Positions 19,097 to 28,366 of a DNA stretch of 64,000 bases are shown one piece after another. The translations under genes were made by a program, and so were the position numbers. Under the pieces are notes generated by a model, which was not told the DNA's origin, made no database searches, and was given only the letters and a program-made list of their open reading frames with translations. Location of the stretch: the NCBI RefSeq assembly GCF_022846615.1, contig NZ_AP025637.1, positions 868,001 to 932,000 on the forward strand, written 5' to 3'. Source of the stretch: Roseomonas fluvialis. GTDB taxonomy: Bacteria > Pseudomonadota > Alphaproteobacteria > Acetobacterales > Acetobacteraceae. Position 1 is the stretch's first letter; each line of letters starts with the position of its first letter.

Positions 19097-19543
19097 TCAG
19101 ATCCAGGTGATCAGCAGGACGAGCCAGGTGAGCGCGGTGAGGCCCGCGGTCCCCATCAGCACCATCCGCCCTGTGGCATAGGTGGTCGGCAGGTCGTAGC
19201 CGCGCCCGCTGTCCCAATACAGGTGCCGCAGCCCCGCCAGCGTGTGGTACCAGGCCACCGCGGTCAGGGCCATCAGCCCCAGGATCCCGAAGAAGGATCC
19301 GAAGAACCACTGCACGCCGTTGAACGATGCCTCGCCGGCGGCGGCGGCCGCCAGCCACCACACCAGGAAGACCATGCCGATCGACCACACGATGCCGGTG
19401 ATGCGGTGCGTGATCGACAGCACGCTGGTCATCTGCATCATGTCGTAGGCTTGCAAGTGCGGCGACAGCGGACGGCGCACAAGCGTGCCGTCCGAACGGC
19501 GGCCGACCATCACGGCCTCCCGCACATCGGTGGTCTTGGACAT
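19097..19543 (-). CDS. sdhC: Succinate dehydrogenase cytochrome b556 subunit
   Basis: 148 aa. It contains the SdhC signatures RPLSPHLQAYDMMQMTSVLS, SITHRITGIV and WYHTLAGLRHLYWDSG (haem-axial His region), with three hydrophobic helices. With SdhD it anchors SdhAB and forms the ubiquinone site. First gene of the operon; a well-matched sigma-70 promoter lies 69 bp upstream. Confidence 0.97.
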   Translation of the reverse strand: MSKTTDVREAVMVGRRSDGTLVRRPLSPHLQAYDMMQMTSVLSITHRITGIVWSIGMVFLVWWLAAAAAGEASFNGVQWFFGSFFGILGLMALTAVAWYHTLAGLRHLYWDSGRGYDLPTTYATGRMVLMGTAGLTALTWLVLLITWI

Positions 19544-19611
19544 GGGTCCGGTACTCCAGGCGGCCGCTTGTCCCGTTCCCGTGCGGAAGATGCGGCCTTG
19601 ATCTCGCGCAT

Positions 19612-19640
19612 TTGTATGGTGCGGCGCGGCAGAGCGTCAA
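19612..19640 (-). promoter_or_regulatory. Predicted sigma-70 promoter of sdhCDAB
   Basis: Read on the minus strand, TTGACG (19640-19635) and ATACAA (19617-19612) are separated by exactly 17 bp. Both hexamers are close to the TTGACA/TATAAT consensus, notable in such GC-rich DNA. The transcript would start about 60 nt before the sdhC start codon. Confidence 0.65.
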
Positions 19641-19763
19641 ATCGCGCGGGTTCCGCGCGGCGCCCGTTTCGGGCACGGCGCAAGCCGGGGCTTCTCCACG
19701 AGCGTTCGGGACGGCGCCGTCCGGCAAAGTCCGCAGTTCGGCACGGCAATCTCGAACGGTCGA

Positions 19764-20711
19764 TCAGCCCAACATGCTTCGGCGCAGCCGTGGCGCGAGC
19801 GCCGTGATCCGCGGCCGCTCCTGCGCCAGGAGAGCGGCGAACTCAGCCGGCGGCATCACTGGCGTCTCGGCGTACCAGCCCGCCACTGCCTGGCGCACCG
19901 CGGGCAGGGCGCAGGCGCGCGCGATGTCGCGGTGCAGGCCGTCGCAGGTCTCGGGCGTGGTGCCTGGCGGGGCGAAGACCCCCCACCAGCCGATCGCCTC
20001 GAAGCCCGGTTGGCCGAGCTCGGTGAAGCTGGGCACAGTCGGCAGCCGCGCGACGCGCCGCGGCGTCGTGACCGCGATGGGGCGCAGCGCGGGTCCCCCC
20101 GGTGGCCGGGGCGTGGCGGCCGAAGGCGACTCGACGGCCAGGTCCCAGCGCGGCGGCGAGCCGCGCCCGCGGACGCCGAAATCGACCAGGGAAAAGCGCA
20201 CGCCCGCCGCGCTTTCGACCAGCGCCATGGCCACGCCCTCCGAGCGCAGCGTGGGACCGACCCGGACCGCGACGCTGTCCGGCTCCCGCCCTGCCAGCCG
20301 GAGCAGCGCCGCGAGGTCCGACACGCCGAGCTCCACCTTCGCCAGCAGCACGCTGGGAAAGCGGAAGACCATCGTGACCGGCACCAGATCGTGCATCCGG
20401 TCGGGCAGGATCGCGCGCGTGGTGGGCCGGAAGAAGGTGGCGATGTCATCGGTCAGAAGCAGGGTGCTGCCGTCGGGCGGTGCCGCGATGGTGTCGGGGA
20501 TCGCCCGCCCGTCCGCGCGCAACGCCACGCGCCCGCGGCGCACCTGGCCCAGCGCCTGGCACAGGGCTTCGTCGAGCACACCGGCGCCGGCCGCCGGGCC
20601 ACCCCGGCCGATCAGAAGGTCCAGTGTCGGTACGGGCTGGGCGTGCGCCGCAGCCGGTAGGGATGCCAGGGCGAGCGCGGCCAGGCTGCGGCGGTGGATG
20701 GAATTCATCAT
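19764..20711 (-). CDS. Divergent Bug-like periplasmic receptor
   Basis: 315 aa. Signal peptide MMNSIHRRSLAALALASLPA with cleavage after AHAQ. The body aligns by eye to Bug/TctC receptors (DLLIGRGGPAAGAGVLDEAL, PPDGSTLLLTDDIATFF, VARLPTVPSFTELGQPGFEAIGWWGVFAPPGT, PAEFAALLAQERPRI). The usual PGG and GAGSNIG motifs of the first lobe are not preserved, so it is a diverged member. The start choice (tandem ATGATG) follows the signal peptide. No TctAB genes nearby. It lies alone between the sdh operon and a divergent MFS gene. Ligand unknown. Confidence 0.8.
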   Translation of the reverse strand: MMNSIHRRSLAALALASLPAAAHAQPVPTLDLLIGRGGPAAGAGVLDEALCQALGQVRRGRVALRADGRAIPDTIAAPPDGSTLLLTDDIATFFRPTTRAILPDRMHDLVPVTMVFRFPSVLLAKVELGVSDLAALLRLAGREPDSVAVRVGPTLRSEGVAMALVESAAGVRFSLVDFGVRGRGSPPRWDLAVESPSAATPRPPGGPALRPIAVTTPRRVARLPTVPSFTELGQPGFEAIGWWGVFAPPGTTPETCDGLHRDIARACALPAVRQAVAGWYAETPVMPPAEFAALLAQERPRITALAPRLRRSMLG

Positions 20712-20940
20712 GCGCCGATGCTCGCGCTGCACCGCCGGGAGAGCAACGAAAGCCTTCGCGATTCGCGGCGCGGGCCGGCCCGGACCGTGTAGCGCGGCGG
20801 TCGGGAGGACGGCGGGGGGGCACCGCGCCGGCGTGATGATCGACGCCGGTCCCAAGGATGGAGGGATTGTCACGAAGGCCCGGCGTTGACGCGACAGCAC
20901 CTTGCGCCCAGCGTTGAGGGACATCTGACACGAGCGCCGC

Positions 20941-22164
20941 ATGCCTGCCGCCGACACGCCCGCTACCGGCCAGGACGCCCGGATCATCGCCCTGATCGGC
21001 ACCGGGCATTTCCTGTCGCATTTCTATGTGCTGACGCTGCCGCCGCTGTTCCTGCTCTGGCGCGCCGAATTCGACGTGTCCTTTGCCGAACTCGGCCTGG
21101 CGATGGCGCTGATGTCGGGCACCACGGCGCTGCTGCAGACCCCCGTGGGCTTCCTGGTCGACAAGCACGGCGCGCGCCCCTTCCTGGTCGGCGGCACGCT
21201 GCTGATGGCGCTGTCGATCTCGGCGATGGCCTTCGCACCGGGCATCTGGGCGATCTGGCTGCTGGCGATCCTGTCGGGCGTGGGGAATTCCGTCATCCAC
21301 CCGGCGGACTACGCCATCCTGGCGGGGTCCATCGGCAAGGAACGGATGGGCCGCGCCTTTGCGTTGCACACCTTCACCGGCAACCTGGGCTTCGCGCTGG
21401 CGCCGCCGGTGGTGGCGGTGCTGGCGGAAGTGATGGGCTGGCGCGGGGCGCTGCTGTTGGTAGGCTTGCTCGGCGTGCCGGTGGTGGTCGCCATCCTGGT
21501 GCAGTCGCGCATCCTGCGCGACCAGGCCAAGCCGGCCCGAACCGGCGACGAACCGAGCGGGCGGGAGGTGCTGCTCTCGCGCCCCATCCTGCTGTTCTTC
21601 GGGTTCTTCATGCTGTCCTCGATGGCGGGGTCTGGCGTCCAGGCCTTCGTTATCACGGTGCTGGGCAAGTTGTGGGGCACCCCGGTCGCGGTCGCCTCGA
21701 TGGTGCTGACCGGCTACATGGTGGGGGCCACGGCCGGCACGCTGGTGGGGGGCTGGGTGGTGGACCGCACCAAGCGCAACCTGATCGGCTTCGTGGTGGT
21801 GCTGACCAGTGTGGCGATCGCCATGATCCTCGCCCTTGGCCTGCTGCCGATCCCGGAATTGCTGTTGCCGGTGGTTGGCCTGGTGGGCGGGCTCGCGCTT
21901 GGCGCCTCGCGCACGCCGCGCGACGTGATGCTGAAGGACGCCGCGCCACCGGGGCAGATCGGCAAGGTGTTCGGCTTCGTCTCCTCCGGGCTGCCGCTGG
22001 GTGGGGCGATCACGCCGGTGCCGCTCGGCTTCGTCATCGACATGGGCTACCCGCAGCTGGTGCTGCCGGTGGTGGCGGCGCTGCTGGCCTTGTCGCTGCT
22101 CTGCGCCGGGTCCGCCCAGGCCGAGGCCCGCAGCCGCCGCACCGCGCCCGCGCCGGCCGAATAA
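20941..22164 (+). CDS. MFS transporter
   Basis: 407 aa, about 12 membrane helices. MFS signatures include the loop 2-3 motif GFLVDKHGARPFLVGG (G-x3-D-x-G-R type) and the symmetric GGWVVDRTKRNLIG in the second half. It opens IIALIGTGHFLSHFYVLTLP, a set seen in fosmidomycin-resistance/CynX-like MFS proteins. Substrate unknown. It starts a short plus-strand run of three membrane-protein genes (MFS, UPF0126, EamA) with an 8-bp gap and then an ATGA overlap, so probably one operon. Confidence 0.92.
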   Translation: MPAADTPATGQDARIIALIGTGHFLSHFYVLTLPPLFLLWRAEFDVSFAELGLAMALMSGTTALLQTPVGFLVDKHGARPFLVGGTLLMALSISAMAFAPGIWAIWLLAILSGVGNSVIHPADYAILAGSIGKERMGRAFALHTFTGNLGFALAPPVVAVLAEVMGWRGALLLVGLLGVPVVVAILVQSRILRDQAKPARTGDEPSGREVLLSRPILLFFGFFMLSSMAGSGVQAFVITVLGKLWGTPVAVASMVLTGYMVGATAGTLVGGWVVDRTKRNLIGFVVVLTSVAIAMILALGLLPIPELLLPVVGLVGGLALGASRTPRDVMLKDAAPPGQIGKVFGFVSSGLPLGGAITPVPLGFVIDMGYPQLVLPVVAALLALSLLCAGSAQAEARSRRTAPAPAE

Positions 22165-22171
22165 GGCGGGC

Positions 22172-22816
22172 GTGAGCTATTTCGACGACCTGCTGCTGGT
22201 CCTGACCTGGGCGGCGGTGGCCGTGCTGGCGGTCGCCGGCGCGCTGTCGGCGTCGCGCAAGCAGCTCGACCCGGTGGGCTTCATGCTGATCGCGTGCCTG
22301 TGCGCCTTCGGTGGCGGCACCGTGCGTGACCTGATCCTGGGCGCGCCGGTCTTCTGGCTGGCGGTTCCCGGCATGGTGGGGCTGGCGGCGGCCCTGGCGG
22401 TGGCGGTCTTCTTCACCGCGCACCTGGTCGAACGCCGCTTCGTGGTGCTGTTGTGGGCGGATGCCGTGGGCCTCGGCCTGTTCGCCGTGCTGGGGGCGGA
22501 GGCCGCGCTGCGCGCCGGAGCCTCCCCCTGGGTGGCGGTGCTGATGGGCGTGGTGACCGCCACCTTCGGCGGCGTGCTGCGCGACATCGTCTGCGCCGAG
22601 GTGCCGCTGATCCTCCGGCGGGAAATCTATGCCACCGCCGCCGCCCTCGGCGCCGCGGTCTTCGTGCTGTTGAACGAAGCCGGCGTCGGGCGCGTCGCCG
22701 CCATCTCGGCCGGCGGGCTGATCGCCTTCGGCGCGCGCGCCGCCGCGATCGCCACCGGCTGGTCGCTGCCCTCCTATCGCGCGCGCCCGGGCCGCGACTA
22801 CCCGGACCGGCGATGA
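22172..22816 (+). CDS. UPF0126 / trimeric intracellular cation channel (YicG-like) protein
   Basis: 214 aa, seven hydrophobic segments arranged as two homologous UPF0126 repeats. Each repeat carries the characteristic GG.(V/L)RD motif: FGGGTVRDLILG in the first and FGGVLRDIVCAEVPLILRREIY in the second. GTG start at 22172. These proteins have the TRIC cation-channel fold, and a glycine-transport role has been proposed for some members. The stop overlaps the start of the next gene (ATGA). Confidence 0.9.
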   Translation: MSYFDDLLLVLTWAAVAVLAVAGALSASRKQLDPVGFMLIACLCAFGGGTVRDLILGAPVFWLAVPGMVGLAAALAVAVFFTAHLVERRFVVLLWADAVGLGLFAVLGAEAALRAGASPWVAVLMGVVTATFGGVLRDIVCAEVPLILRREIYATAAALGAAVFVLLNEAGVGRVAAISAGGLIAFGARAAAIATGWSLPSYRARPGRDYPDRR

Positions 22817-23676
22817 GCCAACCCACGCTTGCGGTGCTGCTCACGCTGGCGGCGGGGCTGCTCTACACGCTGGGTTATGCGCTGGCGAAGATCCTGTCGG
22901 ATGCGCTGGATCCGGTGCAGATCACCTTCCTGCGCTCCGCCATCGTGCTGGCGGGGTGGGGCGCGTGGCTGGTCGTCACGGCCGATGCCGGCGCTGCGGT
23001 GCGCCGGCTGCTGGCACCGCCGCGCGCCATGGACCAGCGCCTGGCCGCCGCGATGCTGATCTTCTCCACCACGCTCGCCGTGCTCGGCTATTCGCTGGTG
23101 CCGGTGACCGAGGCCTCCGCCCTGGGATTCACCGCGCCCATCATCCTGGTGGTGCTGGGTGCGCTGGTGCTGCACGAACGCGTCACGCCGCGGCGCTGGG
23201 TGGCGGTCGCACTTGGCTTCGCCGGCATGCTGGTGGTGGTGCGCCCGGGCGGGGAATTGTTCACCTGTGCCGCCGCGGTGCCTGTCGCGGCCGCGCTCAC
23301 CTACGCGCTCTACCAGGTGATGACACGGCGCATTCGCGGCGCGGCCGATGAATGGGACGCGACGCTGCAGGGCGCGCTGGCCGGCGTGGTGCTGCTGGCC
23401 CCCGCCATGCCCTGGCTGTGGCGCGCGCCGGCCATGGCCGATGTTGCGCTTGTGGTGCTCTATGCGGCGGTGCAGACGGCGGCGCTGCTGTGCATTGCGG
23501 GTGCCGTGCGCCGCGCCGAGGTCTCGGGCCTGGCCCCCTGGCACTATTCGCGCATCGTGTTTGCGCTCGGCTTCGATGCGCTGCTGTTTGCGCGCCTGCC
23601 GGGCGCCTGGGCGATCGCCGGCTGCGCGCTGATCGCCGCCGGCGGGCTGGTGCTGGCGTGGCCGCGCCGGCGCTAG
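22813..23676 (+). CDS. EamA/DMT-family transporter
   Basis: 287 aa with ten predicted helices and two EamA repeats (about 10-135 and 150-285). Motifs seen are DPVQITFLRSAIVLAGW, VTEASALGFTAPIILVVLGALVLHERVTPRRW (the typical P..vtll...lGE segment) and LAPWHYSRIVFALGFDALLF. Translationally coupled to the preceding gene by a 4-nt ATGA overlap. Probably an exporter of small metabolites; substrate unknown. Confidence 0.92.
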   Translation: MSQPTLAVLLTLAAGLLYTLGYALAKILSDALDPVQITFLRSAIVLAGWGAWLVVTADAGAAVRRLLAPPRAMDQRLAAAMLIFSTTLAVLGYSLVPVTEASALGFTAPIILVVLGALVLHERVTPRRWVAVALGFAGMLVVVRPGGELFTCAAAVPVAAALTYALYQVMTRRIRGAADEWDATLQGALAGVVLLAPAMPWLWRAPAMADVALVVLYAAVQTAALLCIAGAVRRAEVSGLAPWHYSRIVFALGFDALLFARLPGAWAIAGCALIAAGGLVLAWPRRR

Positions 23677-23678
23677 GG

Positions 23679-23714
23679 TCGTTTCCGTTCGCTATGGCTC
23701 GCGGAAACGTCCCC
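23679..23714. repeat. Two-module intergenic repeat, module 1 (copy A)
   Basis: CGTTTCCG and CGGAAACG form an 8-bp perfect inverted repeat around TTCGCTATGGCTCG, 2 bp after the EamA stop, and could act as a terminator. A related sequence (TTTCCGCTCGCTTGGGCTCG when read inverted) occurs near 46113-46150, again next to module 2, indicating a mobile or recurrent composite element. Confidence 0.6.
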
Positions 23715-23888
23715 AGGGGCCGAATCCCATCATCTGTCGCGCGCTTGGCCGGTCTCGCGCGGCACCCGGGCGTCAGGCCGCTTGCCGATGCCATCAGCAT
23801 CGGCAGCGCGTCCTTGCTGGCGGCCTGCTGCGCGATCCTCGGCCATCCGCCTCGGGTCTGATTGGCTTTGGACCCTAGCTCGTTCTCG

Positions 23889-23937
23889 CGCGAGCATCTT
23901 CACCCGACGAGGTGACTCCACCTGGTCGGGATCTCGT

Positions 23938-23941
<4 letters not shown>
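23889..23941. repeat. Two-module intergenic repeat, module 2 (copy A)
   Basis: GCGAGCATCTTCACCCGAC, a 5-nt spacer-like block, then CCACCTGGTCGGGATCT; overlaps the asd stop codon. Inverse orientation of the copy at 46049-46100, with which it agrees over most of ~50 nt. The inner part is itself imperfectly palindromic (ACCCGACGAGGTGA against TCCACCTGGTCGGGA). The 165 bp between modules 1 and 2 in this copy show no gene. Confidence 0.7.
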
Positions 23942-24960
<1,019 letters not shown>

Positions 24961-25147
24961 GCGGCTCTCCCGTCTCCTGCGGGCCAGGCGGCCCGGGGCG
25001 GGGGGTCTAGCGCGTTTCGGCCCGGTCGGCACGCGTCCCCGGCCGGAGAACCCGCCATGATCGACACAACCCACGCTTGACCTGACGCCCCGGGCACACG
25101 ACCTTCCACCTAGGCGCAATGTCGCGTCGCTGCCACAGGAGAACGTC

Positions 25148-25225
25148 ATGGCCTGGAAGAAGCCCCGCGTGACCGAAGTGTCCGTCGCGATGGAGATCAA
25201 CTGCTACGCCTGCGCCGAAGCCTGA
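25148..25225 (+). CDS. pqqA: PQQ precursor peptide PqqA
   Basis: A 25-residue peptide starting MAWKKPRVTEVS, with the crosslinked pair Glu16 and Tyr20 in the EINCY context typical of PqqA. GGAG lies 7 nt before the ATG. PqqE joins the Glu and Tyr side chains of this ribosomal peptide as the first step of pyrroloquinoline quinone synthesis. It is followed by pqqB after 132 bp, a gap long enough for an attenuating structure. Cys19 and Cys22 are present, as in many alphaproteobacterial homologues. Confidence 0.95.
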   Translation: MAWKKPRVTEVSVAMEINCYACAEA

Positions 25226-25357
25226 TCCCAGGCGGCGGCGCGCCCCGCGCCGCCGAACGGCCCGCACGGACCCCGGCCTCCGGGGCCGTGCCTCGGCCAT
25301 GCGTCACGCTGGCCCGCGGCGCTGAGCGCCCGGACGCAACCCGAGGACACCAGCTTC

Positions 25358-26281
25358 TTGCTCCGCGCAATCGTCCTTGGCGCGGCGGCCGGCGGCGGCT
25401 TCCCGCAATGGAACTCGGCCGGCCCCGGCTGCCTGCGTGCCCGCGCCGGCGACCCGGCGGCCCCCGCGCGCAGCCAGGCCTCACTCGCGGTCAGCGCCGA
25501 TGGCGTCCGCTGGGTGGTGCTGAATGCCTCGCCCGACCTGCGCGCCCAGATCGCCGCCACCCCCGCCCTGCATCCCGTGCCCGCACCCGGGCGCATCCGC
25601 CATTCGCCGATCGCCGCGGTGGTGCTGACCGGCGCCGAGGTCGACACCATCGCCGGCCTTCTGACGCTGCGCGAACGCCAGGCCTTCGCGCTGTACGGCG
25701 GCCCGGCGGCGCTCGCCACGCTGGATGCCAACCCGATCTTCAACGTGCTCGACCGCGCCATCGTGCCACGCCGCGCGCTGCCGCTGGGCGATGCCGTCGC
25801 GCTGGCCGACGCGGCGGGCGATCCGCTCGGCCTCACGCTCGAGGCCTTCGCCGTGCCCGGAAAGGTCCCGCTGTTCGAGGAAGCCGGCGCCGATCCCGGT
25901 CGCGCGGATGATGGCGCGACCATCGGCGTGTCGGTGCGCGCCGGCGGCGGCGCGCTGCTGTTCATCCCTGGCTGCGCCGCCATGACGCCCGCACTCGCCG
26001 CGCGCATCGCCGGCGCCGACACCCTGCTGTTCGACGGCACGCTGTTCACCGATGACGAGATGATCCGCGCCGGCGCCGGCCCCAAGACCGGCGCGCGCAT
26101 GGGCCACATGTCGATCGACGGCACCATCGCCGCCTTCCGCGACATTCCCGTGCGCCGCCGCGTCTTCATCCACATCAACAACACCAACCCCGTGCTGCTG
26201 GCCGACAGCCCCGAGCGCGCGCAGGCTGCGGCCGCCGGCTGGGACATCGCCGAAGACGGGATGGAGCTGCACATCGCATGA
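25358..26281 (+). CDS. pqqB: PQQ biosynthesis protein PqqB
   Basis: 307 aa, TTG start. The family N-terminus LRAIVLGAAAGGGFPQWNSA begins right there and no nearer ATG fits. It has the metallo-beta-lactamase-like fold: NASPDLRAQI, RHSPIAAVVLTGAEVDTIAGLL, GTLFTDDEM, GHMSIDGTI and FIHINNTNPVL. PqqB hydroxylates the tyrosine moiety of the processed PqqA fragment. Its stop overlaps pqqC (ATGA). The weak TTG start may keep its level below that of PqqA. Confidence 0.96.
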   Translation: MLRAIVLGAAAGGGFPQWNSAGPGCLRARAGDPAAPARSQASLAVSADGVRWVVLNASPDLRAQIAATPALHPVPAPGRIRHSPIAAVVLTGAEVDTIAGLLTLRERQAFALYGGPAALATLDANPIFNVLDRAIVPRRALPLGDAVALADAAGDPLGLTLEAFAVPGKVPLFEEAGADPGRADDGATIGVSVRAGGGALLFIPGCAAMTPALAARIAGADTLLFDGTLFTDDEMIRAGAGPKTGARMGHMSIDGTIAAFRDIPVRRRVFIHINNTNPVLLADSPERAQAAAAGWDIAEDGMELHIA

Positions 26282-27003
26282 CCGACATGCTTTCGCCTGA
26301 TGAGTTGCACGCGCGCCTGCAGGCGATCGGCGACGAGCGCTACCATATCCACCACCCGTTCCACCGGCTGCTGCATGGCGGGAAGCTGACCAAGCCGCAG
26401 GTCCAGGCCTGGGCGCTCAACCGCTACTACTACCAGGCGTCCATCCCCCGGAAGGATGCGACCGTGCTGGCGCGCCTGCCCACCGCCGAACTGCGCCGCG
26501 AATGGCGCCGCCGCCTGGTGGACCATGACGGCGACGGCACCGCGCCGGGCGGGATCGAACGCTGGCTCGCGCTGACCGACGGGCTGGGGCTGGATCGCGA
26601 CTACGTCGTCTCGCTGGAAGGCCTGCTGCCCGGCACGCGCTTCGCCGTCGATGCCTATGTCGCCTTCGTGCGCGACCGCACGCTGCTGGAAGCCGTGGCG
26701 TCGTCACTGACAGAAATGTTCTCGCCCAACATCATCAGCCAGCGCGTCGCCGGCATGCTGAAGAACTACGATTTCGTGTCGGAGACGACGCTCGCCTATT
26801 TCACGCCGCGGCTGACGCAGGCGCCGGTCGATGTCGCCTTCGCGCTGGACTACGTGAAGCGCGTGCCGCGCACGCGCGCCGAACAGGAGCAGGTCCTGGG
26901 CGCGCTGCGCTTCAAATGCGACCTGCTCTGGGCGCAGCTCGACGCACTGCATTTCGCCTATGTGGAACCGGGCCTGCCGCCGCCCGGCGCCTTCCGCCCG
27001 TGA
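26278..27003 (+). CDS. pqqC: Pyrroloquinoline-quinone synthase PqqC
   Basis: 241 aa all-helical cofactorless oxidase that performs the final eight-electron ring closure to PQQ. Typical sequence: YHIHHPFHRLLHGGKLTKPQ, ALNRYYYQASIPRKDA, RLVDHDGDG, LEGLLPGTRFAVDAYV and ITQ-type MFSPNIISQRVAGM. Overlaps pqqB by 4 nt and pqqD by 1 nt. Confidence 0.97.
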   Translation: MTDMLSPDELHARLQAIGDERYHIHHPFHRLLHGGKLTKPQVQAWALNRYYYQASIPRKDATVLARLPTAELRREWRRRLVDHDGDGTAPGGIERWLALTDGLGLDRDYVVSLEGLLPGTRFAVDAYVAFVRDRTLLEAVASSLTEMFSPNIISQRVAGMLKNYDFVSETTLAYFTPRLTQAPVDVAFALDYVKRVPRTRAEQEQVLGALRFKCDLLWAQLDALHFAYVEPGLPPPGAFRP

Positions 27004-27272
27004 TGGACGAAGCCGCCATCCCGCGCCTTCAACGCGGCGTGAAGCTGCGCGAGGACACGGTGCGCGGCCGTTGGATCGTGCTCGCCCCCGAACGCATGTT
27101 CGTGCCCGACGAGATTGCGCTGGAAATCCTGCGCCTGGTCGATGGCGCGCGCAGCGTGGGCGCCATCGCCGATGACCTGGCGGCCCGCTTTGCCGCCCCG
27201 CGCGCCGACATCCTGGCCGACGTGACCGAGATGCTGGCGGACCTGGCCGCGAAGGGCGTGGTGACGGCATGA
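27003..27272 (+). CDS. pqqD: PqqA-binding chaperone PqqD
   Basis: 89 aa. Contains [29 protein letters not shown] and [21 protein letters not shown], the RiPP-recognition (RRE) winged-helix fold that presents PqqA to PqqE. The start is taken at 27003, overlapping the pqqC TGA by one base. Overlaps pqqE by 4 nt. Confidence 0.95.
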   Translation: MDEAAIPRLQRGVKLREDTVRGRWIVLAPERMFVPDEIALEILRLVDGARSVGAIADDLAARFAAPRADILADVTEMLADLAAKGVVTA

Positions 27273-28354
27273 CCATCGCGCCCCCGCTCGGCCTGCTCGC
27301 GGAAGTGACGCATCGCTGCCCGCTGCGCTGCCCCTATTGCTCGAACCCCGTGGAACTGACGCGCGCGGCCCAGGAACTGGACACCGCCACCTGGGCGCGG
27401 GTGTTCCGCGAAGCCGCCGCGCTCGGCGTGCTGCAGCTGCACCTGTCGGGCGGGGAGCCAACCGCGCGGCGCGACATTGTCGAACTGGTTGCCGCCGCCG
27501 CGCAGGCCGGCCTCTACACCAACCTGATCACCGCCGGCGTCACGCTGGATGCCGCGCGTGTCGCGGCGCTGGCCGCGGCGGGGCTGGATCACGTGCAGCT
27601 TTCGGTGCAGGACACCGAGTCGACGGGGGCTGAGCGCATCGGCGGCATGCCCGGCGCCCATGCGCGCAAGCTCGCCGCGGCGCGGCACGTGACCGAGGCT
27701 GGGCTGCCGCTCACGCTCAACGCCGTGGTGCATCGGCAGAACCTGGATCGCCTGCCGGCGCTGATCGACCTCGCGCTGGCGCTCGGCGCGGGGCGGCTGG
27801 AGGTCGCGCATGTGCAGTATTACGGCTGGGCGCTGGCCAATCGCGCGGCATTGCTGCCCACGCGCGCGCAGCTCGATGCCGCGACGGCCACGGTCGATGC
27901 CGCGCGCATCGCGCTGAAGGGGCGCCTGGTGATCGACTACGTGGTGCCTGACTACCACGCGCATCGCCCCAAGGCCTGCATGGGCGGCTGGGGCAGCCGC
28001 GTCATGGCGGTCTCGCCCGCCGGTCGCGCGCTGCCGTGCCATGCCGCCGAGAGCCTGCCCGGCTTCGACTTCCCCGATGTCCGCGCGATGTCGCTGCGCG
28101 ACATCTGGGAAACCTCCGAAGCCTTCGCCCGCTACCGCGGCACTGCCTGGATGGCCGAACCCTGCCGGTCCTGCGACCGGCGGGAGGTCGACTGGGGTGG
28201 CTGCCGCTGCCAGGCCTTCGCCCTAACCGGCGATGCCGGCGCCACGGACCCGGCCTGCGCGCTGTCGCCCCACCATGCGCTGCTGGACCTGGCGGTGCAG
28301 GATGCCGCCGCCGACGACGGCACCTTCATTTATCGGGAGATGGCGCGGGGCTGA
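27269..28354 (+). CDS. pqqE: PqqA peptide cyclase PqqE (radical SAM)
   Basis: 361 aa. The radical SAM motif is CPLRCPYC near residue 13. The SPASM-type C-terminal cysteines are in [38 protein letters not shown] and [12 protein letters not shown]. It forms the Glu-Tyr C-C bond in PqqA using PqqD. Last gene of pqqABCDE. PqqF/PqqG-type protease and PQQ-dependent dehydrogenase genes are not in the window. Converges on the chemoreceptor gene with 12 bp between stops. Confidence 0.97.
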   Translation: MTIAPPLGLLAEVTHRCPLRCPYCSNPVELTRAAQELDTATWARVFREAAALGVLQLHLSGGEPTARRDIVELVAAAAQAGLYTNLITAGVTLDAARVAALAAAGLDHVQLSVQDTESTGAERIGGMPGAHARKLAAARHVTEAGLPLTLNAVVHRQNLDRLPALIDLALALGAGRLEVAHVQYYGWALANRAALLPTRAQLDAATATVDAARIALKGRLVIDYVVPDYHAHRPKACMGGWGSRVMAVSPAGRALPCHAAESLPGFDFPDVRAMSLRDIWETSEAFARYRGTAWMAEPCRSCDRREVDWGGCRCQAFALTGDAGATDPACALSPHHALLDLAVQDAAADDGTFIYREMARG

Positions 28355-28366
28355 CCGCGCCATCCG

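Noticed and set aside
15264-19181. Very long open frame (about 1300 codons) on the plus strand opposite sdhAB
   Set aside because: It is the antisense shadow of sdhB, sdhA and sdhD, created by high GC and codon bias. Its translation is Arg/His/Ala-rich without any recognisable domain.
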